The notes: a model not told the origin generated them from the letters alone. A DNA stretch of 49,457 bases from JAJFUG01 sp964473155 (GCA_964473155.1 CAYYNT010000028.1:1-49457); one strand, 5' to 3'; shown: positions 24,699 through 34,100, counted from the first letter of the stretch. Numbers and translations are program-made.

Positions 24699-26510
24699 TT
24701 ACTTTTGGATAGCAAAATTATTCGCCATTTCCTTCTCTATACGTTTCATTTCCTTATGAAGCAACGCCTGTTCCTGAATCAGCTCTGGATCGTCCACGGT
24801 TGCCAGTTTTTGCATATTGTCTTCCAAAAGTTTAAGAATCCGGTTGACTTTCAATTTCCTCCAGCAGTAACCGAAAACATTCTCCGCCGGCTCATAACGG
24901 GTTTCATCGGCGCGCACCGAGGTGAGGAATGGATAGAACGACGGGGGCAGGCCCTGATAGAGAGCCTCGATCAGGTTGCGCACTCCTGTCCGGTGAAGTT
25001 CGTAAAGTGTGCCGAAAGCTTCGGAGTACATGGCGCGCTCGAAAGGCGGGTCGCCTAACGCCTCCAGAGTGAGCGGTATGTAGTCCGGGTGGCGTATGCA
25101 GACAGCCAGGATGTAGCTCTCCGGGTCGATAAAATCCGGTTTCGCATCAGCCGGTGAGGTTTTCCTGTCAGCATCATTCCCGTCCGAAATGTCACGGGAA
25201 AGAGTCCGGCGCGCGCGCGACTCGATCCGCGACAACCGTTCCTGCAGCACGGCCTCCGGCACTCCGATAAATTCCACGCATTTGTTCAGATAAAGGGTGC
25301 GCGCCATGCTGTCCTTGCAGCGCGCCACTGTTTCAAGCAGCTTGTCCGCGGCTTTCTCGCGCTCGGCCACCTGGCTCAGATCGACTTTCTGTTTGAGTAT
25401 TTCGATCTTGCGGTCCAGAAAATCCACGGCGGAACGCCGCAGTTTCTCGAATTCCGCCGCTCCATTCGCCCGCAGGAACTCATCCGGGTCCAGTCCTCCG
25501 GTCAGGCTCACCACCCGCACCGCCAAACCGGCGGCCAGGAGCTCGTCCCCGCCGCGGAACGTGGCCTTGAGTCCCGCCGTGTCCGGGTCGTAAAGAAGGA
25601 ACACCTCGCGGGCATAGCGCGAAATCAAAGCGGCCTGTTCCGGAGTGAGAGCCGTTCCCAGCGGGGCCACGGTCATCTCGTATCCGAAAGTGGCCAGGGC
25701 GATCTGATCCATGTAGCCCTCCACCACCAGGCACCAGCCCTCCTGACGCATCGGGCCGCGCGCGCGGTCCAGCCCGAACAGCACCTCGCCCTTGCGGAAC
25801 AGCGGAGTTTCCGGACTGTTCAGGTATTTCGGCTCGCCCTCTCCCAGTATTCTTCCTCCGAACGCGATGGTCCGTCCGCCCGGATCACGGATCGGGAACA
25901 TGACCCGTCCCCGGAAACGGTCCACGCTCTGCCCTTTTTCATCCGCGGCTGTCAGCAGACCGGCTTCATGGAGCGTTTCCTCTTCTATGCCATGGGCCAG
26001 AGCGGCCTTTTTCAGAGCCTCCCTTTCCCGTGGCGACCAGCCCAGCTCGAACCGTTCAATGGTCTCCTGGTTCAGTCCGCGTTCTTTAAGGTATTCCCTG
26101 GCCGCGCGCCCCTCGGCCGGATCAGCCAGCCGTTCGCGGAAATAATCCCGGGCGAACTGGTTCGCGTAGATAAGCCGCCCGCGCCGCTCATCCTCTTTCT
26201 GATCGTACTGGCCCCGCGGAATTACAATTCCAAGCCTCTCGGCCAGGAATCCCACCGCCTGCGAGAAATCGAACTTCTGGTGCTCCATCAGGAACGTGTA
26301 GACATCCCCGGCCTTGCCGCAGCCGAAGCACTTGTAGAAGCCCTTGTCCAGGCTGACCGTGAAAGAGGGGGTGCGCTCGTGGTGGAACGGGCAGAGACCC
26401 AGCCAGTTCCGGCCGCGTCGGCGCAGCTCCACAAACTGGCCGACTATCTCAACTATGTCGGTCTGGGTGCGGATCTGGTCTATTATCTCATCCGGAATAT
26501 AGCGGTTCAC
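24699..26510 (-). CDS. dnaG: DNA primase
   Basis: Synthesises RNA primers at the replication fork. The 603-aa protein has an N-terminal CHC2 zinc ribbon (LCPFHHERTPSFTV, then CFGCGKAGDVYTFL), the primase core with the TOPRIM motifs VVEGYMDQIAL and LLYDPDTAGLKA, and a helical C-terminal DnaB-binding region. The frame opens further upstream to 26666, inside mutS2, but the GTG at 26510 with GGGGAG upstream begins at the conserved YIPDEIIDQIR and removes the overlap. It lies 20 bp after mutS2. Confidence 0.95.
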   Translation of the reverse strand: MNRYIPDEIIDQIRTQTDIVEIVGQFVELRRRGRNWLGLCPFHHERTPSFTVSLDKGFYKCFGCGKAGDVYTFLMEHQKFDFSQAVGFLAERLGIVIPRGQYDQKEDERRGRLIYANQFARDYFRERLADPAEGRAAREYLKERGLNQETIERFELGWSPREREALKKAALAHGIEEETLHEAGLLTAADEKGQSVDRFRGRVMFPIRDPGGRTIAFGGRILGEGEPKYLNSPETPLFRKGEVLFGLDRARGPMRQEGWCLVVEGYMDQIALATFGYEMTVAPLGTALTPEQAALISRYAREVFLLYDPDTAGLKATFRGGDELLAAGLAVRVVSLTGGLDPDEFLRANGAAEFEKLRRSAVDFLDRKIEILKQKVDLSQVAEREKAADKLLETVARCKDSMARTLYLNKCVEFIGVPEAVLQERLSRIESRARRTLSRDISDGNDADRKTSPADAKPDFIDPESYILAVCIRHPDYIPLTLEALGDPPFERAMYSEAFGTLYELHRTGVRNLIEALYQGLPPSFYPFLTSVRADETRYEPAENVFGYCWRKLKVNRILKLLEDNMQKLATVDDPELIQEQALLHKEMKRIEKEMANNFAIQK

Positions 26511-26529
26511 CGGTCTCCCCTCAGACAGA

Positions 26530-28965
26530 TCAATCGGCGGCGAATGTGGCCACTGTAGCCCCGGAGCCGCCCTCGTTCCACGCCCCAAGACGGAACTCAG
26601 CCACGCGGCGGTCCCGCGAGAGCAGCTCATTGACACGGCTGCGCAGCGCGCCCGTGCCCTTGCCATGTACGATTACTACGCTGCCAAGCCCGGCGCCGCG
26701 AGCCTGCGAAAGGAAATGGTCCAGTTCCTGGTCGATCTCATCCACGCGCAGACCGCGCAGGTCCAGCCGCCCGTTGCAGGATGGCTCAGTTTCGACAGTC
26801 TCCACGCTGTAAGCCGCCGCGGCGAACCGCTTCCTGGCGGCCCGGTTCGAGGAGCGCCTCAGTTCATCGGCCCGCAGGCTCATCTTGGCCCGTCCCGCGA
26901 CGACAGTATAGCGGCCGCTGGCGTCCGGCCCCTCGGCCACCTCACCCTCCAGACCCAGCCCGACCACCCGGACCCTGTCGCCTGGTGCGAAAACGTTCTG
27001 TATAACTCCATCATCCTCGTCGCCATCGACTTTTTCAGCACCCGTGGATTCCGCCACTGCGCGCAACTCGGCAATCCGGTCTTCCATGTTCCGGCGTGCG
27101 TTCCGGGCGGCTTCCTCCACCTGCCCCTCGCGCCACTGGCTCTCGAGACGGGTAATGACATCCTCCACCTGACGGCGGGCTTTGAGAAGGTGGTCGCGCT
27201 CCAGCCGCGCCATATCCTTCTGAAACGAACGCTCTCGGCGAGTCAGTTCAGCCAGGCGTTCGTGAACTTCCTCGCGCTCCTTCTTCAGCGATTCTGTTTC
27301 CATCTCGAGACGAGCCTGTAGCGCTTCCGCCGACTGAGTTGCGTTTTCCAGCTTTTTCTGCTGCGCCTCCAGGCGGGCCAGATATTCGTTTATGTTGATC
27401 GCCCCGCCGGTAAGGTAATTCGCGGCGCGTTCGAGAACCAGCGAACTCATCCCCATGTTGCGGGCGATAGCCAGCCCGTAGCTCTGTCCGGGCAAACCCT
27501 TGCGGAAGTGGAAGGTCGGCCGCATGTGTTCGGGGTCGAACTCCAGCGAACCGTTGACCAGTCCGGGAATACGCTCGTACAGAAGCTTGAGTTCGCCGAA
27601 ATGAGTAGTGCTCAGTGTCAGGCAGCCGCGGCGGGTCAGATGCTCCAGGACACTGGCCGCCAGGGCCGCCCCCTCGGCCGGATCAGTGCCCACGCCTATC
27701 TCGTCCAGCAGGATCAGGCTGTCGGGCGAGCCGGTATCTATTGCCGTGACCAGGTCGAGCACATGGCTGGAAAAAGTGGACAGATCGCGGTCCAGGGACT
27801 GTTCATCCCCGATGGCCGCGAACACTCCGCCGAAAACCGGAAGGCGGGTCCCCTCGCCCACCGGCGGGAATATGCCGCTCTGCGCCATAAGAACAGCAAT
27901 CCCGGCGGTTTTCAACAGGACAGTCTTACCGCCTGCGTTGGGTCCCGAGACGAGCAGGGTCCTCTCTCCGGCCGCAAGCTCTATGTCCAGCGGCACCACC
28001 GCCCCGGAGCCGGAGCGCAGACGGCGTTCAAGCAGGAGAGGATGCCTTGCCCGGCGCAAAGTGAACTCACCGCCCCTGGAAAGAGCGGGACGGGCGCAGG
28101 AATACTCGCGGGCAAATGCCGCGCGGGCGTAGAGGCTGTCTATCTCGGCCAGGATGCGCACATTGTCCGCGAGCTGCGGACGGCAGACGCACAGACGGGC
28201 GCTCAGGGCCGCCAGGATTCGGAGTTTCTCGCGCTGGATGTCCAGTTCTATCTCGCGCAGGCGGTTGTTCGAATACACCACCTGCTCCGGCTCGATGAAC
28301 AGCGTGGCGCCGCTGCCGCTTTCACCCTGGATGATACCCGGGCAGGAGTGCATCTCGTCCCGCCGGATCGCCAGTACATAACGCTCCTGGCGCAGAGTCA
28401 CGAAATTTTCTCCCGAGGAGCCGGCCTCGGCGAGGCGTTCCGATATCTGCTTGAGCTGTTTTTCAATCCGTTCCCTGACATGACGGGCATCCTGGCGCAG
28501 CTTGGACAGAAGAGGAGAGGCGTTGCTCACCACTTCCGAGTTCTCGTCGAACGTCCGCTCGATCTCGCGCCGAATCTCAACCTGAGGATCAAGAATTCCT
28601 GCCAGTTCGCTCAGCCGGGGCAGGGAATCCTCGCGCCGAAGGATATAGCCTCGCACATCCTCCGCAGCCGCAAGCATCCTGCCCACAGCCACGATCTCGG
28701 CCCCATCGAGCACCACTCCTGGTTTGGTCAGGCGGGCCAACTGCTCCGCGAGCACTGGCGCCGCGGCAGGACGGAAATTGTGGCCCTCGCCGGAGATCGA
28801 AAGCATTTCATCCAGACGGTCATAATGGAGATTCACCGCATCGAGATCATCCAATGGATAAAGGCTGCGCACGCGCGCCGCGCCGTCTTCGCTCGATGCG
28901 AAACCGGACACCAGCGTCAGGAGCCGGTCGAACTCAAGTATTTCTCGGGTCTGCTGGTTTAACAT
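26530..28965 (-). CDS. mutS2: MutS2-family ATPase/endonuclease
   Basis: MutS2 proteins act on recombination intermediates and, in B. subtilis, on collided ribosomes, rather than in mismatch repair. At 811 aa it lacks the MutS mismatch-recognition domain. It has the core/clamp helices, the ATPase with Walker A SGPNAGGKTVLLKT and Walker B LILLDEIGVGTDP, a long coiled coil (about 490-610), a KOW-like segment, and a C-terminal Smr nuclease domain with LDLRGLRVDEI and VIVHGKGTGALR. ATG 28965 is chosen at the conserved N-terminus (AAGGA close by); upstream residues to 29079 look non-coding. It leads a mutS2-dnaG unit. Confidence 0.94.
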   Translation of the reverse strand: MLNQQTREILEFDRLLTLVSGFASSEDGAARVRSLYPLDDLDAVNLHYDRLDEMLSISGEGHNFRPAAAPVLAEQLARLTKPGVVLDGAEIVAVGRMLAAAEDVRGYILRREDSLPRLSELAGILDPQVEIRREIERTFDENSEVVSNASPLLSKLRQDARHVRERIEKQLKQISERLAEAGSSGENFVTLRQERYVLAIRRDEMHSCPGIIQGESGSGATLFIEPEQVVYSNNRLREIELDIQREKLRILAALSARLCVCRPQLADNVRILAEIDSLYARAAFAREYSCARPALSRGGEFTLRRARHPLLLERRLRSGSGAVVPLDIELAAGERTLLVSGPNAGGKTVLLKTAGIAVLMAQSGIFPPVGEGTRLPVFGGVFAAIGDEQSLDRDLSTFSSHVLDLVTAIDTGSPDSLILLDEIGVGTDPAEGAALAASVLEHLTRRGCLTLSTTHFGELKLLYERIPGLVNGSLEFDPEHMRPTFHFRKGLPGQSYGLAIARNMGMSSLVLERAANYLTGGAININEYLARLEAQQKKLENATQSAEALQARLEMETESLKKEREEVHERLAELTRRERSFQKDMARLERDHLLKARRQVEDVITRLESQWREGQVEEAARNARRNMEDRIAELRAVAESTGAEKVDGDEDDGVIQNVFAPGDRVRVVGLGLEGEVAEGPDASGRYTVVAGRAKMSLRADELRRSSNRAARKRFAAAAYSVETVETEPSCNGRLDLRGLRVDEIDQELDHFLSQARGAGLGSVVIVHGKGTGALRSRVNELLSRDRRVAEFRLGAWNEGGSGATVATFAAD

Positions 28966-29136
28966 GTCCTTTTTCTTCACATTTTGTTCGATTGAGTCAG
29001 CAACTGAATACACAAAGGAGACAGAATCGGAAGAATATCTCTGATTCCAGCTTTCAACAGCATTCGCGGACCATCGCACGGAATCGGCGCTTCATCAATT
29101 CAGCTTCGATTCCTGCCGCCGGTCAAGTTGAACCGA

Positions 29137-29166
29137 ACCATAAACAATTTCTGAGGTGGATGTCAA
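29137..29166 (-). promoter_or_regulatory. candidate promoter upstream of mutS2, TTGACA-N18-TATGGT
   Basis: A consensus TTGACA (29166-29161) with TATGGT 18 bp downstream (29142-29137). It leaves a leader of about 170 nt to the mutS2 start. The 28966-29332 gap otherwise holds only the rpsU terminator; I see no gene in it. Confidence 0.45.
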
Positions 29167-29232
29167 CTATTATCGTTGTTCTATTGGACTCGATCTGAAT
29201 TCTTTCTAAAACACGCTATATGCTGCTAAAAC

Positions 29233-29271
29233 AAACGAGCCTCCGACAGCGATGGCGTCAAAGGCTCGTTT
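29233..29271 (-). terminator. terminator after rpsU
   Basis: AAACGAGCCT and AGGCTCGTTT pair perfectly over 10 bp across a 19-base loop, followed on the minus strand by GTTTT. It lies about 60 bases after the rpsU stop. Confidence 0.7.
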
Positions 29272-29332
29272 CAGGCATATCCTGTAATTGCTTGTATAAA
29301 GGTCACTTTACCGGCTCCCGCTCAGAAGGGGA

Positions 29333-29524
29333 CTAATGGCTACGTGCCTCCTTTTTGAGCTTTCTCTTGGCAGCATTCATTTTGCGCTTGCGTTTCTCAC
29401 TGGGTTTCTCAAAATGACGGTGTTTACGCAAGTCAGAAAGTATCCCGGCCTTCTCGCATTTTTTCTTGAACTTTTTCAAGGCCTTTTCAAAGGACTCGCC
29501 TTCATCGATATAAACTTCCGGCAC
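29333..29524 (-). CDS. rpsU: 30S ribosomal protein S21
   Basis: A 63-aa, very basic protein of the small-subunit platform. It matches S21 in ESFEKALKKFKKKCEKAGIL, the RKHRHFEKPSEKRKRK block and a Lys/Arg-rich tail. The start is GTG, with GGGAGGT upstream. It has its own promoter and terminator and so appears monocistronic, rather than part of an rpsU-dnaG-rpoD operon as in E. coli, although those genes are nearby. Confidence 0.95.
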   Translation of the reverse strand: MPEVYIDEGESFEKALKKFKKKCEKAGILSDLRKHRHFEKPSEKRKRKMNAAKRKLKKEARSH

Positions 29525-29576
29525 GCAACTACCTCCCTGGAAGAGTTTCCGGTTAGCAGGACCACAACGAAATTAA

Positions 29577-29605
29577 AAAATAACTGAGGGCCAATATAAT
29601 GTCAA
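29577..29605 (-). promoter_or_regulatory. promoter of rpsU, TTGACA-N17-TATTTT
   Basis: A consensus -35 TTGACA (29605-29600) and TATTTT (29582-29577) 17 bp apart, about 50 bp before the rpsU start codon, in the gap between the CheZ-like gene and rpsU. Confidence 0.6.
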
Positions 29606-29639
29606 GAGGCTAAATGCGTGCCGTCACCCTCTCTGCCTG

Positions 29640-30908
29640 TCACTGAAAAAGCTTGTCGATCTCTTCCTGGGATATTTTTATACTGTCCGAACCCTCTGTT
29701 TCAGGCTCAGCAGGCTTTCCGGCCCCTTTGCCGGCTCTGGATCCCTTGCCGCCCCCCTTTTTTTCACTGGAACGGGGTTGCTCATCCTCCGTCTTATCCT
29801 CATTTGCAGAATCGTGCGGAACGATCTCATCCAGATTCAATTCCTCAACCGCAGGGGATTCCTCCGCGGGGATGGATTCCTCCAACGCAAGACCTTCTGC
29901 GGACATCTCTCCTTCCAGCTGCGCCGATTCTTCTTCCGGCAATCCCGAGGCGGGGATATCATCCCCCCAGCTCAACAATTCATCTATTTCAGTCTGATCC
30001 GGCTCCTTGCCGTCACTTTCCGGCGCTTCCACCGAGTTTTCATCAAAGGCGCTGGAAGACGGCAACTCGTAATGCTCTTCCTGCATCTCCCCTACTATGG
30101 TCTCCTGCGCGGATGAATTTTTCGCTTCCTGAATCCCGGTATCGGGATCCAGATTCAGCACCTCATCCACAGCCTTCTGACGGTCATCGCCCGTGTCATA
30201 AACAGCCTGAGAGTCATGCGCCCGCGCCTCGCGGCAAATAGCAGGCGGCGCAGCTTCCGAGTACTTGTTGATAAGGTGGTTCAGACGCTCCTGTATCGAA
30301 CGAAGCATCGCATGCGCGCCCTCGATCTGCTGCGTGGTTATATCCTGGACTTGGAGAGCGTACATAATGTCATAGGCATCGGTCTGGATATCCTGAAGCA
30401 GACTTTCGACGTTCTGCGATAGATCATCCCCTATCTTTCCGGCGAGAAATTCATCGACGATTGTCTTTATTTCCACACCCTTCTGACGAGCTTTTTCATC
30501 CTCGAACATACGGTTAAGCGTCTCCCGCACTCCAGGCAGGGCCAGCAGTTCCTCTATCGCTCCGGCTATCCCGGTCAATGCCGTCTGCTCGGCGGACAGG
30601 CGCTCGCGGACGATATTGAAGTTCGTGTTGACCTGTTCCAGACGGCCGAGCATGGAGTCAACTTTGTCCAGTATCTCGTTGGTAGCCAGTTCGGTCGCAC
30701 TGGTCACCTTATCGAGCTGCTGAACGGCCTTGGGCATCTTGCTCGAACTGTCCTGGATCGACTGATTCATTTCGTTCAGCATGGGAGCCATTTCCTGGAC
30801 GAACACCAGCAGGTCTTCCAGAAAAGGCAGGAACCTGACTCCGAAAGAGAAAACGGCTTTGAGTTCCTCGACTTTCTGCAAAATGCCCTGGATATCCCGC
30901 TCCTGCAT
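29640..30908 (-). CDS. cheZ: CheZ-like CheY-P phosphatase with extended acidic tail
   Basis: Predicted chemotaxis phosphatase that resets CheY-P. The N-terminal half (to about residue 215 of 422) is a helical hairpin with KMPKAVQQLDKVTSATELA and the catalytic signature ALQVQDITTQQIEGAH, in which Asp189 and Gln193 match the D-x3-Q pair of E. coli CheZ (Asp143/Gln147). The second half is acidic and low-complexity. The last residues, ISQEEIDKLFQ, match the CheY-docking peptide at the CheZ C-terminus and the FliM N-terminal motif. A similar QTEIDELLSWG occurs at about 305-315. The ATG at 30908 follows GAGGAG by eight bases. At 422 aa it is twice the length of E. coli CheZ. Confidence 0.8.
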   Translation of the reverse strand: MQERDIQGILQKVEELKAVFSFGVRFLPFLEDLLVFVQEMAPMLNEMNQSIQDSSSKMPKAVQQLDKVTSATELATNEILDKVDSMLGRLEQVNTNFNIVRERLSAEQTALTGIAGAIEELLALPGVRETLNRMFEDEKARQKGVEIKTIVDEFLAGKIGDDLSQNVESLLQDIQTDAYDIMYALQVQDITTQQIEGAHAMLRSIQERLNHLINKYSEAAPPAICREARAHDSQAVYDTGDDRQKAVDEVLNLDPDTGIQEAKNSSAQETIVGEMQEEHYELPSSSAFDENSVEAPESDGKEPDQTEIDELLSWGDDIPASGLPEEESAQLEGEMSAEGLALEESIPAEESPAVEELNLDEIVPHDSANEDKTEDEQPRSSEKKGGGKGSRAGKGAGKPAEPETEGSDSIKISQEEIDKLFQ

Positions 30909-31033
30909 GGTATAGCTCCTCAACCGGCTTCAGCCGCCCGGACAGCGGCCCGGTTACGCTCCGGACCTTTATGGTTCATGGTTTAGGCCGCACCTTGCGG
31001 CATACGCATTTTTAACATATAGCGTCAAGGCTT

Positions 31034-31819
31034 TCAGTACAATATCTGGTCGCCCCATAATTTCTGCCTGAGGAGAACGGCTCCAGCCACGGCCGCGGTC
31101 TCGAACCTCAGCGTGAACGGCCCCAGATCCAGACAGGGATAACCTGAATCGAGGATGCTCCCGCATTCTCCGCCATCGAATCCCCCCTCCGGCCCCACAA
31201 CCAGACAGTATCCACGCGCTTCCCCTAATCTATTTCGGCTGCCCGGCGTGCGGATTTGAGTTTTTTTGAGGCAGAAAACCGGAATTATTTCTTCTGAGGC
31301 CAAATATTCCGCCAATCCGTCAAAACTCAACGGGTTGGTCACGCGAGTCAGAAACGGCTGCCGCGATTGCTTGAGCGCGCTGATACAGACAGGCTGCAAG
31401 CGTTCCGCCAGCCGCCCGGGGTCTCCGGGAAAAGATATATGAGCCGTGAGCAGGGGGATTATCCGGCTGCAGCCAAGCTCGGCCAGTTTTTCCACCGCAA
31501 AGCGCATTCTTTCCTTGCGTCCCACAGCCAGAGCGGCAAGTATCTCCGGGGATTGGGGAACAGTCCGCGACCGTTCAAGTATCTGTCCGGCCAGTTTTCC
31601 GCCCCGGCGTTCCACCCTGGCCTGAAATATTCCCCCGCACCCGTCCAGCACCTGCACAACGCAACCCTCGCTCCGCCGCAGGACATCCCGCAGATGATGG
31701 ACCTCCTCGTCCGGGAATTCTATCTCTCCGTCGCGGATATTCTCGGGCGGCGCGTAAAGAGCCGTGACATCGAACGGCTCGTTATCCTCACCGCCGGATT
31801 TTCTGGCGCTCAAAACCAC
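31034..31819 (-). CDS. rsmE: 16S rRNA (uridine-1498-N3)-methyltransferase RsmE
   Basis: SPOUT-class methyltransferase. The 261-aa protein has an N-terminal PUA-like part (HHLRDVLR), a central AVGRKERMRFAVEKLAELG, and the C-terminal knot with VVGPEGGFDGGE and LDLGPFTLRFETAAV, typical of RsmE. About 20 extra residues precede the conserved start; the GTG at 31819 is used, but a TTG at 31813 or another start is possible. It lies 15 bp after dnaJ, the usual dnaJ-rsmE arrangement. Confidence 0.92.
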   Translation of the reverse strand: MVLSARKSGGEDNEPFDVTALYAPPENIRDGEIEFPDEEVHHLRDVLRRSEGCVVQVLDGCGGIFQARVERRGGKLAGQILERSRTVPQSPEILAALAVGRKERMRFAVEKLAELGCSRIIPLLTAHISFPGDPGRLAERLQPVCISALKQSRQPFLTRVTNPLSFDGLAEYLASEEIIPVFCLKKTQIRTPGSRNRLGEARGYCLVVGPEGGFDGGECGSILDSGYPCLDLGPFTLRFETAAVAGAVLLRQKLWGDQILY

Positions 31820-31834
31820 CTCAGGTCGAAGAGT

Positions 31835-33001
31835 TCAGCCACCGAACGCCTCTTTCATACGGTTCCAGAAACCACGTCCAGCGGAGGGTGGACTCTGGCT
31901 TTCGATGCGGCTCAACTCCTGGAACAGCTCGCGCTCGCGGGCGGAAAGGCTGCCCGGAGTCCAGACCGTTATCCGCACGAGCTGATCTCCGCGCCCGGAG
32001 GCATTCAGGTGCGGCAGACCCTTGCCACGCATCCGAAGTATCTTGCCGGTCTGCGCGCCATGCGGAACAGCGATACGGGCCTTCCCCTCCAGAGTGGGTA
32101 TTTCAACCTCCGCGCCAAGCGCCGCCTGGCTGAAAGACACCGGCAGATCGAAAAGGACATCGTCGCCGTGGCGCTCGAAGCTCTCGTGCTCCTCCACCTC
32201 TATCAGCACGATCAAATCCCCCGGCGGACCGCCGCGCTGGCCGGCATTGCCCTGGCCGCGCAGGGTCAGGTAGTTCCCGCTGCTCACTCCCGCCGGGATT
32301 TTAACCTTTATCTTACGCTCGCGTGTCACCCGCCCCTCGCCACGGCAGGAGTCGCAATGGTCCTCGATCACCTGTCCCGTGCCTCCGCAACGGCTGCAGG
32401 GGCTTACGCTTACAAACTGGCCGAAAATCGAGCGCTGGACGTTACGGACCTGGCCGCTTCCCTGGCAGGCCGGGCACACCGAGGTGCGCCCGCTTTTCGA
32501 ACCGCTGCCCCCGCATGCGTCACAGGCCTGCTGCAGGTTGATCTTTAAAGTCTTTTCAACCCCTTTGGCAACTTCCTCCAGGCTCAGGTGCAGGCGGACC
32601 TGCAAATCGCCGCCACGGTTCGAGCCTCGATGCCCGCGGCCTTCTCCGGCCCGTCCCTCACCGAACAGGTCGCCGAAACCGAACCCGCCGAAATCACGCA
32701 TGAACGCGTTGAGAGCATCGCTCAAATCAAATTCCTGGTACCCGCCATAAGACGCGCCGCCCTGTCCGCCGCGCGCGAACGGTCCGCTGTGTCCAAACCG
32801 GTCATACTGCGCGCGCTTGTCCGTGTCCCGCAGCACCTCATAAGCCTCGGTCGCTTCCTTGAATTTCTCCTCGGCTTCCTTGTTGCCCGGATTCTTGTCC
32901 GGATGATACTGCACGGCCAGCTTGCGATAGGCTTTTTTTATCTCCTCGGCCGAGGCCTCACGGCCCACCCCGAGCACCTCATAGTAGTCACGCTTTGTCA
33001 T
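31835..33001 (-). CDS. dnaJ: chaperone DnaJ (Hsp40)
   Basis: Co-chaperone that delivers substrates to DnaK and stimulates its ATPase. The 388-aa protein has a J domain with AVQYHPDKNPGNKEA (HPD tripeptide), a Gly/Phe-rich linker (about 75-125), four CxxCxGxG zinc repeats (CDACGGSG, CPACQGSG, CSRCGGTG, CDSCRGEG) and the C-terminal peptide-binding domains. It lies 46 bp after hrcA. No dnaK or grpE is present beside it. Confidence 0.97.
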   Translation of the reverse strand: MTKRDYYEVLGVGREASAEEIKKAYRKLAVQYHPDKNPGNKEAEEKFKEATEAYEVLRDTDKRAQYDRFGHSGPFARGGQGGASYGGYQEFDLSDALNAFMRDFGGFGFGDLFGEGRAGEGRGHRGSNRGGDLQVRLHLSLEEVAKGVEKTLKINLQQACDACGGSGSKSGRTSVCPACQGSGQVRNVQRSIFGQFVSVSPCSRCGGTGQVIEDHCDSCRGEGRVTRERKIKVKIPAGVSSGNYLTLRGQGNAGQRGGPPGDLIVLIEVEEHESFERHGDDVLFDLPVSFSQAALGAEVEIPTLEGKARIAVPHGAQTGKILRMRGKGLPHLNASGRGDQLVRITVWTPGSLSARERELFQELSRIESQSPPSAGRGFWNRMKEAFGG

Positions 33002-33047
33002 CAGTTACTTCTCCGCCTCCACTCAGATAATCTCAATCCATCCATTA

Positions 33048-34100
33048 TCAGCTTTCAAGCACTTTCGAAATCAGCCTGCTGGTGTGCTCGACCACCGAAA
33101 TCACCCGGCTGTAGCTCATACGGGTCGGCCCGATCACTCCAATAATGCCCTTCATCCTTCCGATACGGTAGGTGTCGGTGATCAGGGTGAAATTCGACAG
33201 ATCGGAAAGCTCGTTCTCCGCTCCGATCGTGATACGCAATCCCTCGGCGCCAGCGCGTTTTTTCATCAGTTCGAGAAGAAGGTCTTTCTTCTCGGTAAGG
33301 CCGATCAAGGTGCGCAGTTTATCCTGGTCGCTGAACTCCGGCTGACTGGCCAGCTTGGCCGCGCCGCCCAGGACAAGCTCGCTGTCGCCCTCGCGAAGCT
33401 CGAAAATTCTTTCCGCGGACTGTACGAAAATATTGAGCGGGTCGCTGTCCCCTTCAATCGCATCCTTCAGACGTTCCCGGGCCGTGCGGCGTATCTCACC
33501 CAGAGAGAAACCGGCCAGGCGCTCACGCAACCGTCCGGTCAGCATGATCAGTCTCTGATCGCTCACCCGGCTGTCGATTTCGACAAAAATAGTCTTCACC
33601 AGACCATGCTGGATAGTCAGGATCAACATGATCCGGTCCGCGCTGACCCGGATAAGGTCCACACCCTCCAGGACTCCCTCATCCATCAGCGGCGCGATCC
33701 CCACCCCAAGTTCGCTGGTCAGAACGCTGAGCGCCTGAGCCGCCCGCTGCAACACTTTTTCGAGCGCCGGGTCGCCGGCAAGCGGTTGAAGCATACTCGC
33801 CAGATCATCGGGAACACTCGTGCGGCGCCGCGCCAGGGTGTCGACGAAAAATCGATAGGCCTTGTCCGTAGGGACCCGCCCGGCGCTCGGATGCGGCTGC
33901 CACAGAAAACCCTTCTCCTCCAGGTCGCTCATGGCGTTGCGGATAGTCGCAGCGCTCAGACCGCTGGCGCTGGAGCGCGAAAGGTTGCGCGACCCTACGG
34001 GCGTGGCCGTGGCGATGTAGCTGCCTATGACCTGCTCGAGTATGCCCGCCTCGCGCTCTGTAAGCTCGTCCCGCTGTCCGGTGAGGTTATCGGAAGTCAT
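33048..34100 (-). CDS. hrcA: heat-inducible transcription repressor HrcA
   Basis: Repressor of class I heat-shock genes, which binds CIRCE and is kept active by GroEL. The 350-aa protein has an N-terminal winged helix (SSASGLSAATIRNAMSDLEE) with HPSAGRVPTDKAYRFFVD after it, and the dimerisation/GAF-like domain ending with IGVIGPTRMSYSRVI. I found no CIRCE (TTAGCACTC-N9-GAGTGCTAA) upstream within the 64 bp to hemW, so this copy may not be autoregulated through CIRCE. Confidence 0.95.
   Translation of the reverse strand: MTSDNLTGQRDELTEREAGILEQVIGSYIATATPVGSRNLSRSSASGLSAATIRNAMSDLEEKGFLWQPHPSAGRVPTDKAYRFFVDTLARRRTSVPDDLASMLQPLAGDPALEKVLQRAAQALSVLTSELGVGIAPLMDEGVLEGVDLIRVSADRIMLILTIQHGLVKTIFVEIDSRVSDQRLIMLTGRLRERLAGFSLGEIRRTARERLKDAIEGDSDPLNIFVQSAERIFELREGDSELVLGGAAKLASQPEFSDQDKLRTLIGLTEKKDLLLELMKKRAGAEGLRITIGAENELSDLSNFTLITDTYRIGRMKGIIGVIGPTRMSYSRVISVVEHTSRLISKVLES

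Noticed and set aside
27508..28962. 484-aa open frame opposite mutS2
   Set aside because: No motif is recognisable and it is fully antisense to MutS2, whose ATPase and core regions are clear.
30987..31001. GCCGCA-AGG-TGCGGC hairpin upstream of the CheZ-like gene as a terminator of rsmE
   Set aside because: The stem is only 6 bp with a 3-base loop and no U-tract follows on the minus strand.
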